64,000 nt of DNA from the NCBI RefSeq assembly GCF_040744945.1, contig NZ_CP160453.1, positions 3,100,001-3,164,000 on the forward strand. Reading direction: 5' to 3'. Below the pieces are notes generated by a model that was not told the DNA's origin, did no database searches, and was given only the letters and a program-made list of their open reading frames with translations. Each line of letters opens with the position of its first letter. Positions within the stretch are counted from its first letter, which is position 1. The translations under genes and the position numbers were made by a program. Positions 1 to 9,572 of the stretch are shown piece after piece. This stretch comes from Saccharothrix sp. HUAS TT1 (lineage in GTDB: Bacteria; Actinomycetota; Actinomycetes; Mycobacteriales; Pseudonocardiaceae).

Positions 1-1
1 G

Positions 2-1420
2 AGACCGCCCAGAACGGCACGGCGCACCAAGCGGGTGGTCTCGCGGACCTCGCTGACCGCGTGGCTCGGCCGGCCGCTGGCGGACTTCCACCTGCTGCTC
101 GCGATCTTCGGCATGCTGACCGTGCTGGGCCTGATCATGGTCCTGTCCGCGTCCGCGCCGGGCGAGGTGGCCGAGGGCGCCTCCGCCTACAGCGTCTTCA
201 AGAAGCAGCTGCTGTACGTGGGCGTCGGCGCGGTCGTCTTCCTGATCGTCCTGCGCATACCGCTGCGCACGATCCGGCACTCCAGCACGATGGCGATGCT
301 CGTCTCGGTCATCCTGCTCGTCCTCGTCCTCACCCCCCTCGGGTCGGTCCTGGGCGGCGCGCAGTCGTGGTTCACGGTCGGACCCATCTCGTTCCAGCCG
401 ATCGAACCGGCCAAGCTCGCCCTCGCGCTCTGGGGCGCGCACGTCCTGGTCACCAAGCGCGCCCTGCTCGACCAGTACCGGCACCTGCTGGTCCCGGTGG
501 TGCCGGTGGCGATGCTGGTGTTCGCGCTGGTGATGCTGCAACCCGACCTCGGCGGCACGATCACCCTCGGCGTGGTGCTGATCAGCCTGCTCTGGTTCGT
601 CGGCGCGCCGATGCGGATCTTCGGGATCATCGCGGTGGGCGCGGTGACCGGTGCGCTCATCCTCGCGCTGAACGCGACCTACCGGCTCAAGCGCGTCGAG
701 ACGTTCCTCAACCCCTGGCAGGACCCGCAGGGCGACGGCCTGCAGGCGTTGCAGGCGCTGTACGCGCTGGCGGAGGGCGGGTTCCTCGGCAAGGGCCTCA
801 CCAACGGCAGCTCGAAGTGGCGCTACCTGCCCAACGTGCACAGCGACTTCATCTTCGCCGTGATCGGGGAGGAACTGGGCTTCATCGGTTGCGTGCTGGT
901 GCTGGGCCTGTTCGCCATGCTGACCGTGGTCGGCCTGCGCATCGCCGCGCGCAACACCGACCCGTGGATCCGGATGGTGGCCGCGACGCTGACCGTGTGG
1001 CTGGTCGCGCAGGCCGCCATCAACATCGGCTACGTCGTGCAGCTGCTGCCGGTCACCGGCATCACGCTGCCGATGATCTCCTCCGGCGGCACGTCGGTCG
1101 TCACCACGATGTTCGTGTTCGGCATCCTGGCCAACTGCGCCCGCCACGAGCCGGAAGCGGTCTCGGCGCTGCGGTCCCTCGGGCCCGGCCGGGTCGGCGG
1201 CGTCCTCAAGCTCCCCGCGCCCGAGGCGTACAAACCGCCGCCGAAGCGCCGTCCCGTCCGGCCGTCGACGCCGCCGCGCGGTCGCAAGGCCGCGCCGCCG
1301 CCGGTGGACGAGCGGAGGATGGCCGGTCGTCACGCTCCGCCGTCGGAGTACCGTCGTCGCGAATCCCGCAAGGCCGGCCAGGACCGGGACGTGCGGTCCA
1401 GGCGGCGCGACGGGCGCTAG
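2..1420 (+). CDS. ftsW: FtsW/RodA-type peptidoglycan polymerase FtsW, 5' end at window edge
   Basis: Integral membrane SEDS glycosyltransferase that polymerises lipid II at the division septum. About ten hydrophobic segments fill the first 370 residues. The family motif QPDLGGT and the loop [17 protein letters not shown], which carries the catalytic aspartate region, are both present. The last 85 residues form a basic, proline-rich cytoplasmic tail. The first internal start is a GTG at 35, but the frame is open to the left edge, so the true start may lie outside the window. murG follows after 35 nt in the conserved division and wall cluster. The septal role rather than RodA is inferred from this context. 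Confidence 0.93.
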   Translation, partial: RPPRTARRTKRVVSRTSLTAWLGRPLADFHLLLAIFGMLTVLGLIMVLSASAPGEVAEGASAYSVFKKQLLYVGVGAVVFLIVLRIPLRTIRHSSTMAMLVSVILLVLVLTPLGSVLGGAQSWFTVGPISFQPIEPAKLALALWGAHVLVTKRALLDQYRHLLVPVVPVAMLVFALVMLQPDLGGTITLGVVLISLLWFVGAPMRIFGIIAVGAVTGALILALNATYRLKRVETFLNPWQDPQGDGLQALQALYALAEGGFLGKGLTNGSSKWRYLPNVHSDFIFAVIGEELGFIGCVLVLGLFAMLTVVGLRIAARNTDPWIRMVAATLTVWLVAQAAINIGYVVQLLPVTGITLPMISSGGTSVVTTMFVFGILANCARHEPEAVSALRSLGPGRVGGVLKLPAPEAYKPPPKRRPVRPSTPPRGRKAAPPPVDERRMAGRHAPPSEYRRRESRKAGQDRDVRSRRRDGR

Positions 1421-1455
1421 CCGCAGAGCGGTACATCGACGCGAGGAGGAAGTGC

Positions 1456-2559
1456 GTGACCGGGGTTCCCCAGCAGGCCGGACCGTGTGTGGTGGTCGCC
1501 GGAGGCGGCACCGCCGGGCACATCGAGCCCGCCCTGGCGCTGGCCGACGCGGTCATGCGGCTCCGGCCCGACGCGCGCGTGGTGGCGCTCGGCACGGAGC
1601 GCGGTCTGGAGAGCAGGCTCGTGCCGGCCCGCGGCTACCCGCTGGAGCTGATCCCGCCGGTGCCGATGCCGCGCAAGCCGACGCCCGACCTGCTCAAGCT
1701 GCCGCTGCGGGTGCGCGGCGCGGTGAGGCACACGCGCGGCATCCTGGAGCGGGTCGGCGCGCACGTCGTGGTCGGCTTCGGCGGCTACGTCGCGCTGCCC
1801 GCGTACCTCGCCGCCCGCGGCCGGGTGCCGATCGTGGTGCACGAGGCCAACGCCAAGGCCGGGCTGGCCAACAAGGTCGGCGCGAAGTTCGCCGAACGGG
1901 TCGCCGCCGCCGTGCCCGACTCGGGCCTGACCGACGCCGAGGTCATCGGCATCCCGCTGCGCTACTCGATCACCTCGCTCAAGCGCGCGGAACTGCGCCA
2001 CCAGGCCCGCGCCCACTTCGGCCTGCACCCGACCGCGCCGACGCTGCTGGTGTTCGGCGGCTCGCAGGGCGCCCGGTCGATCAACAACGCGGTGTCCGGC
2101 GCCGCCTCCGCGTTCGCCCGAGCGGGCATCGCGGTGCTGCACGCGCACGGCCCGAAGAACACCGTCGCGGTGCAGTCGGTGCCGGGCGCGCCGCCGTACG
2201 TGCCGGTGCCGTACCTGGACCGGATGGACCTGGCCTACGCGGCCGCCGACGCGGTGCTGTGCCGGTCCGGCGCGATGACGGTGGCCGAGGTGTCCGCCGT
2301 CGGCCTGCCGGCGGTGTTCGTGCCGCTGCCGCACGGCAACGGCGAGCAGGCGCTCAACGCCAACCCCGTGGTGGCCGCGGGTGGCGGCATCCTGGTGCCG
2401 GACGACCAGCTCACGCCGGAGTGGATCTCGGCGAACGTGGTGCCGCTGGTCGCCGACCGCGACCGGCTGGCCACGATGACCACGGCCACGCTGAGCACCG
2501 GCCACCGCGAGGCGGACGAGGTGCTGGCCCGCATGGTGCTGGAGGTGATCGGGAAGTGA
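1456..2559 (+). CDS. murG: UDP-GlcNAc:undecaprenyl-PP-MurNAc-pentapeptide transferase MurG
   Basis: Membrane-associated GT28 glycosyltransferase that converts lipid I to lipid II. The 367-residue product has the N-terminal glycine-rich signature [16 protein letters not shown], the lipid-binding loop GFGGYV, and the C-terminal sugar-nucleotide site [13 protein letters not shown] and [10 protein letters not shown] chose the GTG at 1456 because GAGGAGGA lies 6 nt upstream at 1443-1450. Its stop overlaps the murC start (GTGA), so the two are translationally coupled. Family assignment is firm. Confidence 0.97.
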   Translation: MTGVPQQAGPCVVVAGGGTAGHIEPALALADAVMRLRPDARVVALGTERGLESRLVPARGYPLELIPPVPMPRKPTPDLLKLPLRVRGAVRHTRGILERVGAHVVVGFGGYVALPAYLAARGRVPIVVHEANAKAGLANKVGAKFAERVAAAVPDSGLTDAEVIGIPLRYSITSLKRAELRHQARAHFGLHPTAPTLLVFGGSQGARSINNAVSGAASAFARAGIAVLHAHGPKNTVAVQSVPGAPPYVPVPYLDRMDLAYAAADAVLCRSGAMTVAEVSAVGLPAVFVPLPHGNGEQALNANPVVAAGGGILVPDDQLTPEWISANVVPLVADRDRLATMTTATLSTGHREADEVLARMVLEVIGK

Positions 2560-4022
2560 GCGACGTCCTGGACCGGGTGCACCTGGTCGGCATCGGCGGC
2601 GCGGGCATGAGCGGCATCGCGCGGATCCTGCTCGCGCGCGGCGCGCAGGTGTCCGGCTCGGACGCCAAGGACTCGCGCACCGTGCTCGCGCTGCGCGCGC
2701 AGGGCGCGGCGATCGCGGTCGGCCACGACGGCGCGAACCTCGACCAGCTGCCCGGCGGCCCCACGGCCGTCGTGGTGTCCACCGCCATCCGCGAGGACAA
2801 CCCGGAGCTGGTGGCGGCCCGCGCCCGGGGCGCGGTCGTGCTGCGGCGGGCCGAGGCGCTGGCCGCGCTGATGCTCGACCACCGGGTGGCGTGCGTCGCC
2901 GGGACGCACGGCAAGACGTCCACCACCTCCATGCTCACGGTCGCGCTCCAGCACTGCCGGCTGGACCCGTCGTTCGCGATCGGCGGCGACCTCAACGAGT
3001 CCGGCGCGAACGCCCACCAAGGCGCCGGCGGCGTGTTCGTCGCCGAGGCCGACGAGAGCGACGGCTCGTTCCTGTTCTTCTCGCCGTCGGTCGCGGTCGT
3101 GACCAATGTCGAGGCCGACCACCTCGACCACCACGGCACGGTCGAGGCGTACGTGGCGGTGTTCGACTCGTTCCTGGAGCGCATCCAGCCCGGCGGTGTG
3201 CTGATCGCGTGCGCCGACGACCCGGGCTCGGCGGCGCTGGCCGAGCGGGCCGCGAAGCTCGGCATCCGGGTCCGCCCGTACGGCCGCACGGCCACCGGCC
3301 CCGGCTCGGTGCGCCTGGTCGACTACCGGCCCGCCGACTCCGGCGGGGTGGCGCGGGTCGAGCTGGCCGGCGGGGCGGACGCCGACGAGGTGCTGGACGT
3401 GCGGGTCGCCGTGCCCGGCGAGCACATGGCGGCCAACGCCATCGCCGCGCTGGTCGCCGCGCTGGAGCTGGGCGCGGACCGCGAGGGCGTGCTGGCCGGC
3501 CTGGCCGCGTTCGGCGGCGTGCGCCGGAGGTTCGAGTTCAAGGGCCAGGCCGGTGGCGTGCGGGTGTACGACGACTACGCGCACCACCCGACCGAGGTGG
3601 CCGCGCAGATCACCGCCGCCCGGCCGGTCGCGGGCGAGGGCAGGCTGGTGGTCGTGTTCCAGCCGCACCTGTACTCGCGGACCCGGCTGTTCGCCGAGGA
3701 GTTCGCCGCCGCGCTCAGCCTGGCCGACGCGGTCGTGGTGCTCGACGTCTACGGCGCGCGGGAGGAGCCGGAGCCCGGTGTCACCGGCGCGCTGGTCTCG
3801 GGCCTGGTGTCGCTGGACGTCGGCGACGTGGTCTACGAGCCGTCGTTCGACCGGGTGCCCGCGCTGGTGGCGGGCCTGGTGTCGGACGGCGACCTGGTCG
3901 TGACGATGGGCGCGGGCGACGTGACCATGCTCGGGCCGGAGATCGTCGGGGAGCTGGCCAAGGCGGGGCAGCCCGCCGCGGCGGGGGAGACGGTCGAGGC
4001 CGGGGAGCTGGACGGGGCATGA
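2556..4022 (+). CDS. murC: UDP-N-acetylmuramate--L-alanine ligase MurC
   Basis: Cytoplasmic ATP-dependent Mur ligase that adds L-Ala to UDP-MurNAc. The 488 residues show the N-terminal nucleotide-sugar fold ([14 protein letters not shown]), the ATP loop [12 protein letters not shown], the central motif EADESDGSF, and the C-terminal ligase region with [11 protein letters not shown]. The GTG start overlaps the murG stop by 4 bp and its own stop overlaps the ftsQ ATG (ATGA), so murG-murC-ftsQ read as one coupled unit. Confidence 0.97.
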   Translation: MSDVLDRVHLVGIGGAGMSGIARILLARGAQVSGSDAKDSRTVLALRAQGAAIAVGHDGANLDQLPGGPTAVVVSTAIREDNPELVAARARGAVVLRRAEALAALMLDHRVACVAGTHGKTSTTSMLTVALQHCRLDPSFAIGGDLNESGANAHQGAGGVFVAEADESDGSFLFFSPSVAVVTNVEADHLDHHGTVEAYVAVFDSFLERIQPGGVLIACADDPGSAALAERAAKLGIRVRPYGRTATGPGSVRLVDYRPADSGGVARVELAGGADADEVLDVRVAVPGEHMAANAIAALVAALELGADREGVLAGLAAFGGVRRRFEFKGQAGGVRVYDDYAHHPTEVAAQITAARPVAGEGRLVVVFQPHLYSRTRLFAEEFAAALSLADAVVVLDVYGAREEPEPGVTGALVSGLVSLDVGDVVYEPSFDRVPALVAGLVSDGDLVVTMGAGDVTMLGPEIVGELAKAGQPAAAGETVEAGELDGA

Positions 4023-4789
4023 GCACGCAGGCGGCGCGTCGTCGTTCAGGAGCGGCCACCGGGCCGGGCTCCCGGCCGACCGCGCGCCGCCGACCGCGCG
4101 GCGCGCCCGGCCGCCCCACCCGGGCCCACCTGTACCGGCGCAAGGTGGTGCGCCGCCGGATCGGCGCGATCCTCGCCATGCTCGTGGTGACGGCGGTCGT
4201 CTGCACGGTCTGGTTCACGCCCGTGCTGGGCGTCCGCGAGGTCGACGTGCGCGGCACCGCCGAGCTGACCGCCGACGAGGTCCGCCAGGCCGCCGCGGTC
4301 GAGTCCGGCACACCGCTGGTGCAGCTGGACGTCGACGCGGTCGCCGGTCGGGTCCGCGAGCTGCCGCGCGTCGCCGGGGTCACCGTCGAGCGCGTGGTGC
4401 CCGGCACCGTGCGGCTCACCGTGGACGAGCGCGAGCCGGTCGGGGTGGTCGTGGCGGCGGACGGCGCGCACCTGGTCGACGCGACCGGCAAGGACTACGC
4501 CACGGTCGTGCAGCCGCCGGACGGGCTGCCGGAGCTGAAGGCGGCGCAGGACGCGGTGGCGGCGGCGGTGGCCGTGCTGACCCGGATTCCCGAAGGGCTG
4601 CGCGCCGAAGTCCTCAGCGTCGCCGCCGACTCGCCGTCGGACGTGCGGCTGGCGTTGAGCGGCGGGCGGGAGGTGCGCTGGGGGTCGTCGGACGACTCGC
4701 CGCGCAAGGCCGCCGTGCTCGACGTCCTGATGACCCGCAAGGGCTCGGTGTTCGACGTGTCCAGCCCGGAGCTGCCGACCGTCTCGTGA
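4019..4789 (+). CDS. ftsQ: Cell division protein FtsQ
   Basis: Bitopic divisome protein linking the early and late division machinery. The 256 residues comprise an Arg/Pro-rich cytoplasmic N-terminus (about 1-47), one membrane helix (about 48-67), then a POTRA domain beginning [19 protein letters not shown] and a beta domain ([12 protein letters not shown]). ATG overlaps the murC stop. The gene is followed by a short hairpin rather than directly by ftsZ. Low sequence conservation is normal for FtsQ; the call rests on architecture and position. Confidence 0.93.
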   Translation: MSTQAARRRSGAATGPGSRPTARRRPRGAPGRPTRAHLYRRKVVRRRIGAILAMLVVTAVVCTVWFTPVLGVREVDVRGTAELTADEVRQAAAVESGTPLVQLDVDAVAGRVRELPRVAGVTVERVVPGTVRLTVDEREPVGVVVAADGAHLVDATGKDYATVVQPPDGLPELKAAQDAVAAAVAVLTRIPEGLRAEVLSVAADSPSDVRLALSGGREVRWGSSDDSPRKAAVLDVLMTRKGSVFDVSSPELPTVS

Positions 4790-4791
4790 GC

Positions 4792-4815
4792 GAATCCGCG
4801 CCAAACGCCGGATTC
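4792..4815. terminator. Short hairpin after ftsQ
   Basis: GAATCCG (4792-4798) pairs with CGGATTC (4809-4815) across a 10-nt interior that can extend the stem by CG/CG. It begins 2 nt after the ftsQ stop. There is no T-run, as is usual in high-GC actinobacteria. It probably ends the murG-murC-ftsQ transcript; the stem is short, so confidence is moderate. Confidence 0.45.
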
Positions 4816-4889
4816 CGGTGAAAACCGCCACATCGCATATCCGCGCAAGTCGATCGTCAGCTCGTCGCCCGGCGGGCGATACTTCGGCC

Positions 4890-5402
4890 ATGGCCCCGAC
4901 GCCGGTGGACAACCGGATCCAACTGCCCCACACCGGCGACGAGCGCACGCTGCTGAGCGGTTTCGTGGACTTCATGCGCGGGACGATCGAGTTCAAGTGC
5001 GCGGGCCTGGCCGAGGCGGACGCACGCCGCCCGGTGCTCCCGTCCCAGCTCAACACGGCCGCGGGCATCGTCAAGCACCTGCGCTGGGTCGAGCACTACT
5101 GGTTCGAGGTCGTCCTGTCCGGACGGCCGTCGAAAGCGCCCTACACCCAGGAGGACCCGGACGCCGATTGGCGCGTCGAGCCGGGCGAGACGATCTCCGG
5201 ATTGCTCGCCGACTACGCTGCGCAGTGCGCGGTGAGCCGGGAGGTCGCCGCGGGCCTCGACCTCGACCACGAGGTGGTGTTCCGCGGGGACGAGCGGCTT
5301 TCGGTGCGCTGGGTGCTGATCCACATGCTCGAGGAGACGGGTCGGCACGCAGGACACCTGGACGCGGTGCGCGAACTGCTCGACGGGGTGACCGGCGAGT
5401 AG
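4890..5402 (+). CDS. DinB/DUF664 family protein, possible thiol-dependent transferase
   Basis: A 170-residue four-helix-bundle protein of the DinB superfamily, DUF664 branch. Visible family features are the helix GIVKHLRWVEHYWFEVV with candidate metal-ligand histidines and the C-terminal EETGRHAGHLDAVREL. In actinobacteria many DinB proteins use mycothiol or act as thiol-dependent transferases; the substrate here is unknown. ATG at 4890 is preferred over an in-frame start at 4818 because homology begins near the LPHTGDERTLL stretch. It sits between ftsQ and ftsZ, a place normally empty, and looks like an insertion into the division cluster. Confidence 0.85.
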   Translation: MAPTPVDNRIQLPHTGDERTLLSGFVDFMRGTIEFKCAGLAEADARRPVLPSQLNTAAGIVKHLRWVEHYWFEVVLSGRPSKAPYTQEDPDADWRVEPGETISGLLADYAAQCAVSREVAAGLDLDHEVVFRGDERLSVRWVLIHMLEETGRHAGHLDAVRELLDGVTGE

Positions 5403-5490
5403 AGACAGCTCACCCGGTCAGGACACAACACGGCGTGGCTGCTGGACCGAGGCATTGCTGATGCATAACGTCCAGCAGGAACATACGGGG

Positions 5491-5522
5491 TTGACATAAC
5501 TCTGAACCTCTGGTTGAGAGTT
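5491..5522 (+). promoter_or_regulatory. ftsZ promoter with overlapping palindrome
   Basis: TTGACA (5491-5496) is a consensus -35. A weak -10 TTGAGA lies 17 nt downstream (5514-5519). Between and over them is a palindrome with arms AACTCTGAACC (5498-5508) and GGTTGAGAGTT (5512-5522), 10 of 11 positions matching, with a TCT centre. The dyad covers the spacer and -10, so a bound protein would occlude polymerase. The inner core AACCTCTGGTTGA also occurs at 59041-59053 upstream of the Clp-N gene. Confidence 0.55.
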
Positions 5523-5611
5523 TCAATCCGGGTGGAGATCCGTCCGGGCTGTGACACCGGTGGTCATCCACTCCAGCACATGAGCACGGACACGATCAGG
5601 AAGGCGGACCG

Positions 5612-6949
5612 ATGACGCCCCCGCACAACTACCTCGCGGTGATAAAGGTCGTCGGCATCGGCGGTGGCGGTGTCAACGCCGTCAACCGCATGATCGAGGT
5701 CGGGCTCAAGGGCGTCGAGTTCATCGCGGTGAACACCGACGCCCAGGCGCTGCTCATGTCGGATGCCGACGTGAAGCTCGACATCGGCCGCGAGCTGACC
5801 CGCGGCCTCGGCGCAGGCGCCAACCCCGAAGTCGGCCACAAGGCCGCCGAAGACCACCGCGAAGAGATCGAAGAAGTCCTCAAGGGCGCGGACATGGTGT
5901 TCGTGACCGCGGGCGAGGGCGGTGGCACGGGCACCGGTGGCGCGCCCGTCGTCGCCTCGATCGCCCGCAAGCTCGGCGCGCTGACCATCGGTGTGGTCAC
6001 GCGGCCGTTCTCGTTCGAGGGCAAGCGCCGGGCCAAGCAGGCCGAAGAGGGCATCCAGGCGCTGCGCAACGAGTGCGACACCCTCATCGTGATCCCGAAC
6101 GACCGGCTGCTGCAGCTCGGCGACATCGGTGTCTCGCTGATGGACGCGTTCCGCTCCGCGGACGAGGTGCTGCTGTCCGGTGTCCAGGGCATCACCGACC
6201 TGATCACCACGCCCGGTCTGATCAACCTGGACTTCGCCGACGTGAAGTCGGTGATGTCCGGCGCGGGCAGCGCGTTGATGGGCATCGGCTCGGCCCGCGG
6301 CGAGGGCAGAGCCGTCCAGGCCGCGCAGAAGGCGATCAACTCGCCGCTGCTGGAAGCGTCGATGGAGGGCGCGCACGGCGTGCTGCTCTCCATCGCCGGT
6401 GGCAGCGACCTCGGGTTGTTCGAGATCAACGAGTCGGCCTCGCTGGTGCAGGAGGCCGCGCACCCCGACGCGAACATCATCTTCGGCACGGTGATCGACG
6501 ACTCGCTCGGCGACGAGGTCCGCGTGACGGTGATCGCGGCGGGTTTTGACAGTGGCGGGCCGACGCACAAGAAGCTGGAGCCACAGGCCCTGTCCAGCCC
6601 GCCGCGGGGCACACCGGTGGCGCCGGCGACGGCGGGGCAGGTGAACCACGTGCCCCAGGTCGTGCAGCAGGTGCAGCAGCCCCCGCCCGTCCAGCAGCAA
6701 CAGCCGCAGCCGCAGCCGGTGCAGCAGGTCGAGCAGGCCCAGGTCGTCCCGCCGCGGCCGACCGTGCCGCAGCAGCCGCAGCCCGGCCAGGGCAACGGCT
6801 CGCCCTACGGCGCGCCGCAGCCCACCATGCCGCGGTCGTTGCAGCCCAACGTGCCGGGGAGCGTCAGCGGTTCGCTGCCGAACCGGGCTGTGCCGGTGAC
6901 CGACGACCCCGACGACGAGGTGGACGTCCCGCCCTTCATGCGCCGCTAG
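5612..6949 (+). CDS. ftsZ: Cell division GTPase FtsZ
   Basis: Tubulin-like GTPase that forms the Z ring. The 445-residue product has the N-terminal nucleotide site ([15 protein letters not shown]), the tubulin signature [10 protein letters not shown] at about 104-113, and the T7 synergy region [12 protein letters not shown] Gln/Pro-rich linker follows (about 325-425), ending in the conserved C-terminal peptide [12 protein letters not shown] that binds SepF. ATG at 5612 follows AGGA in GGAAGGCGGACC. It has its own promoter at about 5491. A repeat array begins just after its stop. Confidence 0.98.
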   Translation: MTPPHNYLAVIKVVGIGGGGVNAVNRMIEVGLKGVEFIAVNTDAQALLMSDADVKLDIGRELTRGLGAGANPEVGHKAAEDHREEIEEVLKGADMVFVTAGEGGGTGTGGAPVVASIARKLGALTIGVVTRPFSFEGKRRAKQAEEGIQALRNECDTLIVIPNDRLLQLGDIGVSLMDAFRSADEVLLSGVQGITDLITTPGLINLDFADVKSVMSGAGSALMGIGSARGEGRAVQAAQKAINSPLLEASMEGAHGVLLSIAGGSDLGLFEINESASLVQEAAHPDANIIFGTVIDDSLGDEVRVTVIAAGFDSGGPTHKKLEPQALSSPPRGTPVAPATAGQVNHVPQVVQQVQQPPPVQQQQPQPQPVQQVEQAQVVPPRPTVPQQPQPGQGNGSPYGAPQPTMPRSLQPNVPGSVSGSLPNRAVPVTDDPDDEVDVPPFMRR

Positions 6950-6951
6950 CC

Positions 6952-7098
6952 CGCGCGAGTCGAACGCTCGCGCCCCGCGAGTCGAACACCCAGGACCCCC
7001 GAGTTCTGCGTTCAGGACGGCACACCAGCCGCCGCGAACGTGGAACTCGGGGGTCTTGAACGTTCGACACGCGGGACGCGGGGGTTCGACTCGCGGGG
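6952..7098. repeat. Palindromic intergenic repeat, locus A (central triplet GAA)
   Basis: Copies of a unit of the form GCGAGTCGAACGCTC or CCCGAGTTCTGCGTTC lie in forward orientation in the left half and reverse orientation in the right half. Arms 6974-7013 and 7036-7075 are inverted copies over 40 nt with 33 matches, so RNA would fold a long hairpin around a 22-nt loop. It starts a few nt after the ftsZ stop and ends before pgeF. No protein-coding signal is seen. It could act as terminator or 3' stabiliser for ftsZ mRNA; see also 38000, 53027 and 59884. Confidence 0.8.
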
Positions 7099-7115
7099 TC
7101 TGGGAAGCTGGGGGG

Positions 7116-7820
7116 GTGCGCATCCGTCGTGTCCTGACCACTCGTGAAGGCGGCGTGTCGAAACCGCCGCACGACTCCTTCAACCTCGGTGACCACGTCG
7201 GCGACGACCCGGGCGCCGTCGCGGCCAACCGGCGGCGGCTGGCCGAGGGCATCGGGCTGAGCCCGGACCGGCTGGTCTGGATGGAACAGGTGCACGGCCG
7301 GACGGTCGGCGTCGTGGACGGACCGGCGCCGGAGCCGTTGGAGGCGACGGACGCGGTCGTGACGGCGCGGGAAGGGCTCGGGCTGGTCGTGCTCACCGCG
7401 GACTGCGTGCCGGTGCTGCTCGGCGACCCCGAGGCGGGCGTGATCGCCGCCGTCCACGCCGGACGCGTCGGCGCGCGGGTCGGCGTCGTGCCGGCGGCGC
7501 TGGACCGGATGGTCGAGCTGGGCGCGAGCAGGGACCGGGTCGAGGTGCTGCTCGGACCGGCCGTCTGCGGCCAGTGCTACGAGGTGCCCGCCGCCATGCG
7601 CGACGACGTCGAGGAGCACCTGCCCGGCAGCGCGTCCAAGACCCGCTCCGGCAAGCCCGCCCTCGACCTGCGCGCGGGCCTGTGGCAGCAGCTCGCCGAC
7701 GCCGGGGTGGGCCGGATCGGCGTGGACCCCAGGTGCACGGTGGAGGAGCGGTCGCTCTTCAGCCACCGCCGCGACCCGGGGACGGGGCGGCTCGCGGGCG
7801 TCGTCTGGATGGAACCGTGA
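7116..7820 (+). CDS. pgeF: Peptidoglycan editing factor PgeF / YfiH-type laccase-domain protein
   Basis: A 234-residue cytoplasmic YfiH/CNF1-like protein. Family members carry a Cys-His-His metal site and are reported to remove misincorporated L-Ser from UDP-MurNAc peptides; older annotation calls them polyphenol oxidase. Visible motifs are VWMEQVHG (His), TADCVPVLL (Cys), AAVHAGRVG (His) and the C-terminal ERSLFSHRRD. GTG 7116 is chosen because homology begins at RIRRVLTTREGG; a longer in-frame start at 7056 would fall in the repeat. Its stop overlaps the next GTG, coupling it to yggS. Confidence 0.9.
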   Translation: MRIRRVLTTREGGVSKPPHDSFNLGDHVGDDPGAVAANRRRLAEGIGLSPDRLVWMEQVHGRTVGVVDGPAPEPLEATDAVVTAREGLGLVVLTADCVPVLLGDPEAGVIAAVHAGRVGARVGVVPAALDRMVELGASRDRVEVLLGPAVCGQCYEVPAAMRDDVEEHLPGSASKTRSGKPALDLRAGLWQQLADAGVGRIGVDPRCTVEERSLFSHRRDPGTGRLAGVVWMEP

Positions 7821-8515
7821 ACCGGCGCGACGAGCTGGCCCTGTCGCTGGCCGAGGTGCGGGAGCGGATCGCCGCGGCGTGCGCGGCGGCGGGCCGGTCG
7901 CCGGACGAGGTGGAGCTGCTGGCCGTCACGAAGACGTTCCCGGCGCAGGACGTGGCGATCCTCAGCGACCTGGGCCTGACCGCGTTCGCCGAGAACCGCG
8001 ACCAGGAGGCCGGTCGCAAGACGCAGGAGTTCGCCGAGCTGCGACCGGGTACCCCCGTGACCTGGCGCATGGTGGGCTCGCTCCAGCGCAACAAGGCCAA
8101 GTCGGTCCTGAGCTGGGCCGACCGGGTCGACACGGTCGACTCGACCCGCCTCGCCGACGCGCTCGCCAAGGCGGCGGCGAAACCGACGGAGGTGTTGCTC
8201 CAGGTCAGCATCGACGGGGACGGGGCCCGTGGCGGGCACCCGATCGATGACCTTCCGCGACTGGCCGATCACGTAGCACAATCGAGTGAACTTCTTCTGC
8301 GCGGTGTGATGACCGTCGCACCCCTTGGGATGTCTCCACAGCAGGCGTTTGCCGCTCTATATGAAGCGGTAACCCGCTTGCGTGCCGATCATCCCGATGC
8401 CACCGTGATCTCGGCGGGGATGAGCGGTGACCTGGAGGATGCGATAGCGCACGGATCCACGTGCGTGCGTGTCGGAACAGCGTTGATGGGCAGCCGCGGA
8501 CTAGCCTCGCCGTAA
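7817..8515 (+). CDS. YggS-family pyridoxal phosphate homeostasis protein
   Basis: A 232-residue single-domain PLP-binding barrel protein (YggS/PROSC family) involved in vitamin B6 and amino-acid homeostasis. The PLP lysine lies in LLAVTKTF near residue 38, followed by FAENRDQEAGRKTQEF and the phosphate-binding GMSGDLEDAIAHGSTCVRVGTALMG. The normal N of the family motif GENRVQE is kept as ENRDQE. The GTG start overlaps the pgeF stop (GTGA). Position between pgeF and sepF is standard in actinobacteria. Confidence 0.93.
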   Translation: MNRRDELALSLAEVRERIAAACAAAGRSPDEVELLAVTKTFPAQDVAILSDLGLTAFAENRDQEAGRKTQEFAELRPGTPVTWRMVGSLQRNKAKSVLSWADRVDTVDSTRLADALAKAAAKPTEVLLQVSIDGDGARGGHPIDDLPRLADHVAQSSELLLRGVMTVAPLGMSPQQAFAALYEAVTRLRADHPDATVISAGMSGDLEDAIAHGSTCVRVGTALMGSRGLASP

Positions 8516-8586
8516 CTGTCTGGAACCTCTGGGACGGCCGCGACGTCCTTGCGGGTAGGGATCTCGGCGGAGGAAGGGCTCTAGCC

Positions 8587-9210
8587 ATGAGCGGGTTTCA
8601 CAAGCTGAAGGCCTACTTCGGGATGGTTCCCGCCGAGTACGCCGACGACCCGGCCGCCTACGACGACGACCGGCGCTACGCGGACTACCGGTCCGAGTAC
8701 GCCGAAGCGGACGACTACGAGACGTACCCGGAACAGCGCACCGCGCGCCGCCGCTCGTTCAACGGCTACCGCCCCGAACCGGACGACGCCGAGGACTACG
8801 AGCCGGAGCGCGGCCCGCGCCCCCGTCGCCCGTGGAGCCCCGAGACGCACGGCGCCCTGGCCGTCGAACCCCAGCGCGAGCCGGTGAGCAGGCTGCGGCC
8901 GGCCGCCGAGCCCGCGACCAACAACCACCAGCTCGGCCGCATCACCACGCTGCACCCGCGCAGCTACAACGAGGCGCGGACCATCGGCGAGCACTACCGC
9001 GACGGCACCCCGGTGATCATGAACCTCACCGACATGGACGACGCGGACGCCAAGCGGCTGGTCGACTTCGCGGCCGGTCTGGCCTTCGCCCTGCGCGGCT
9101 CGATCGACAAGGTGACGAACAAGGTGTTCCTTCTCTCACCCCCGAACATCGACGTGACCGCGGAGGACCGAAGGCGACTCGCGGAGGGCGGGTTCCTCAA
9201 CCAGGGCTGA
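8587..9210 (+). CDS. sepF: Cell division protein SepF
   Basis: Membrane anchor and bundler of FtsZ. The 207-residue product has an N-terminal amphipathic start (MSGFHKLKAYFGMVP), a long acidic Tyr/Asp-rich linker (about 20-105), and a C-terminal DUF552/SepF fold with HPRSYNEARTIGEHYRDG and LDRRL-equivalent residues ending in VFLLSPPNI. ATG 8587 is selected because it begins the conserved membrane helix. It works with the FtsZ C-terminal peptide seen at the end of ftsZ. Confidence 0.96.
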   Translation: MSGFHKLKAYFGMVPAEYADDPAAYDDDRRYADYRSEYAEADDYETYPEQRTARRRSFNGYRPEPDDAEDYEPERGPRPRRPWSPETHGALAVEPQREPVSRLRPAAEPATNNHQLGRITTLHPRSYNEARTIGEHYRDGTPVIMNLTDMDDADAKRLVDFAAGLAFALRGSIDKVTNKVFLLSPPNIDVTAEDRRRLAEGGFLNQG

Positions 9211-9230
9211 GTGGTGGCACAGTTGAGCAT

Positions 9231-9521
9231 GTGGATGCCCTCTGGCTCGTGGTCTACTACGTGTTGTTCTCGTTCTGGCTGCTGCTCACGGCGCGTGTCG
9301 TCGTGGAGCTCGTCCGAAGTTTCGCCAGGGGATGGCGGCCTGCGGGCGGGGTCGCGGTGGCGCTTGAGACCGTCTACACCGTGACCGATCCTCCGGTCCG
9401 CCTGCTGCGTCGGCTCATCCCGACCGTGCGGATCGGGGGCGTCGGTCTGGACTTGTCCATTATTGTGCTGTTGCTGGTCGTTATCATTCTGATGCGAGTA
9501 GCCGATCCCAGGCCGTTGTGA
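9231..9521 (+). CDS. YggT family membrane protein
   Basis: A 96-residue protein with two hydrophobic segments (about 3-25 and 65-90) separated by a loop containing the family hallmark TDPPVRLLRRLIP. YggT proteins lie beside sepF in many actinobacteria and affect envelope or osmotic functions, with no defined activity. I chose GTG 9231 because it starts the first hydrophobic helix 20 nt after the sepF stop; no strong ribosome site is visible. Confidence 0.9.
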   Translation: MDALWLVVYYVLFSFWLLLTARVVVELVRSFARGWRPAGGVAVALETVYTVTDPPVRLLRRLIPTVRIGGVGLDLSIIVLLLVVIILMRVADPRPL

Positions 9522-9572
9522 GGGGACAGGGTCCAGGGATCTCCACAGCCCAGGAGTGCGTGAGGTGATCTG

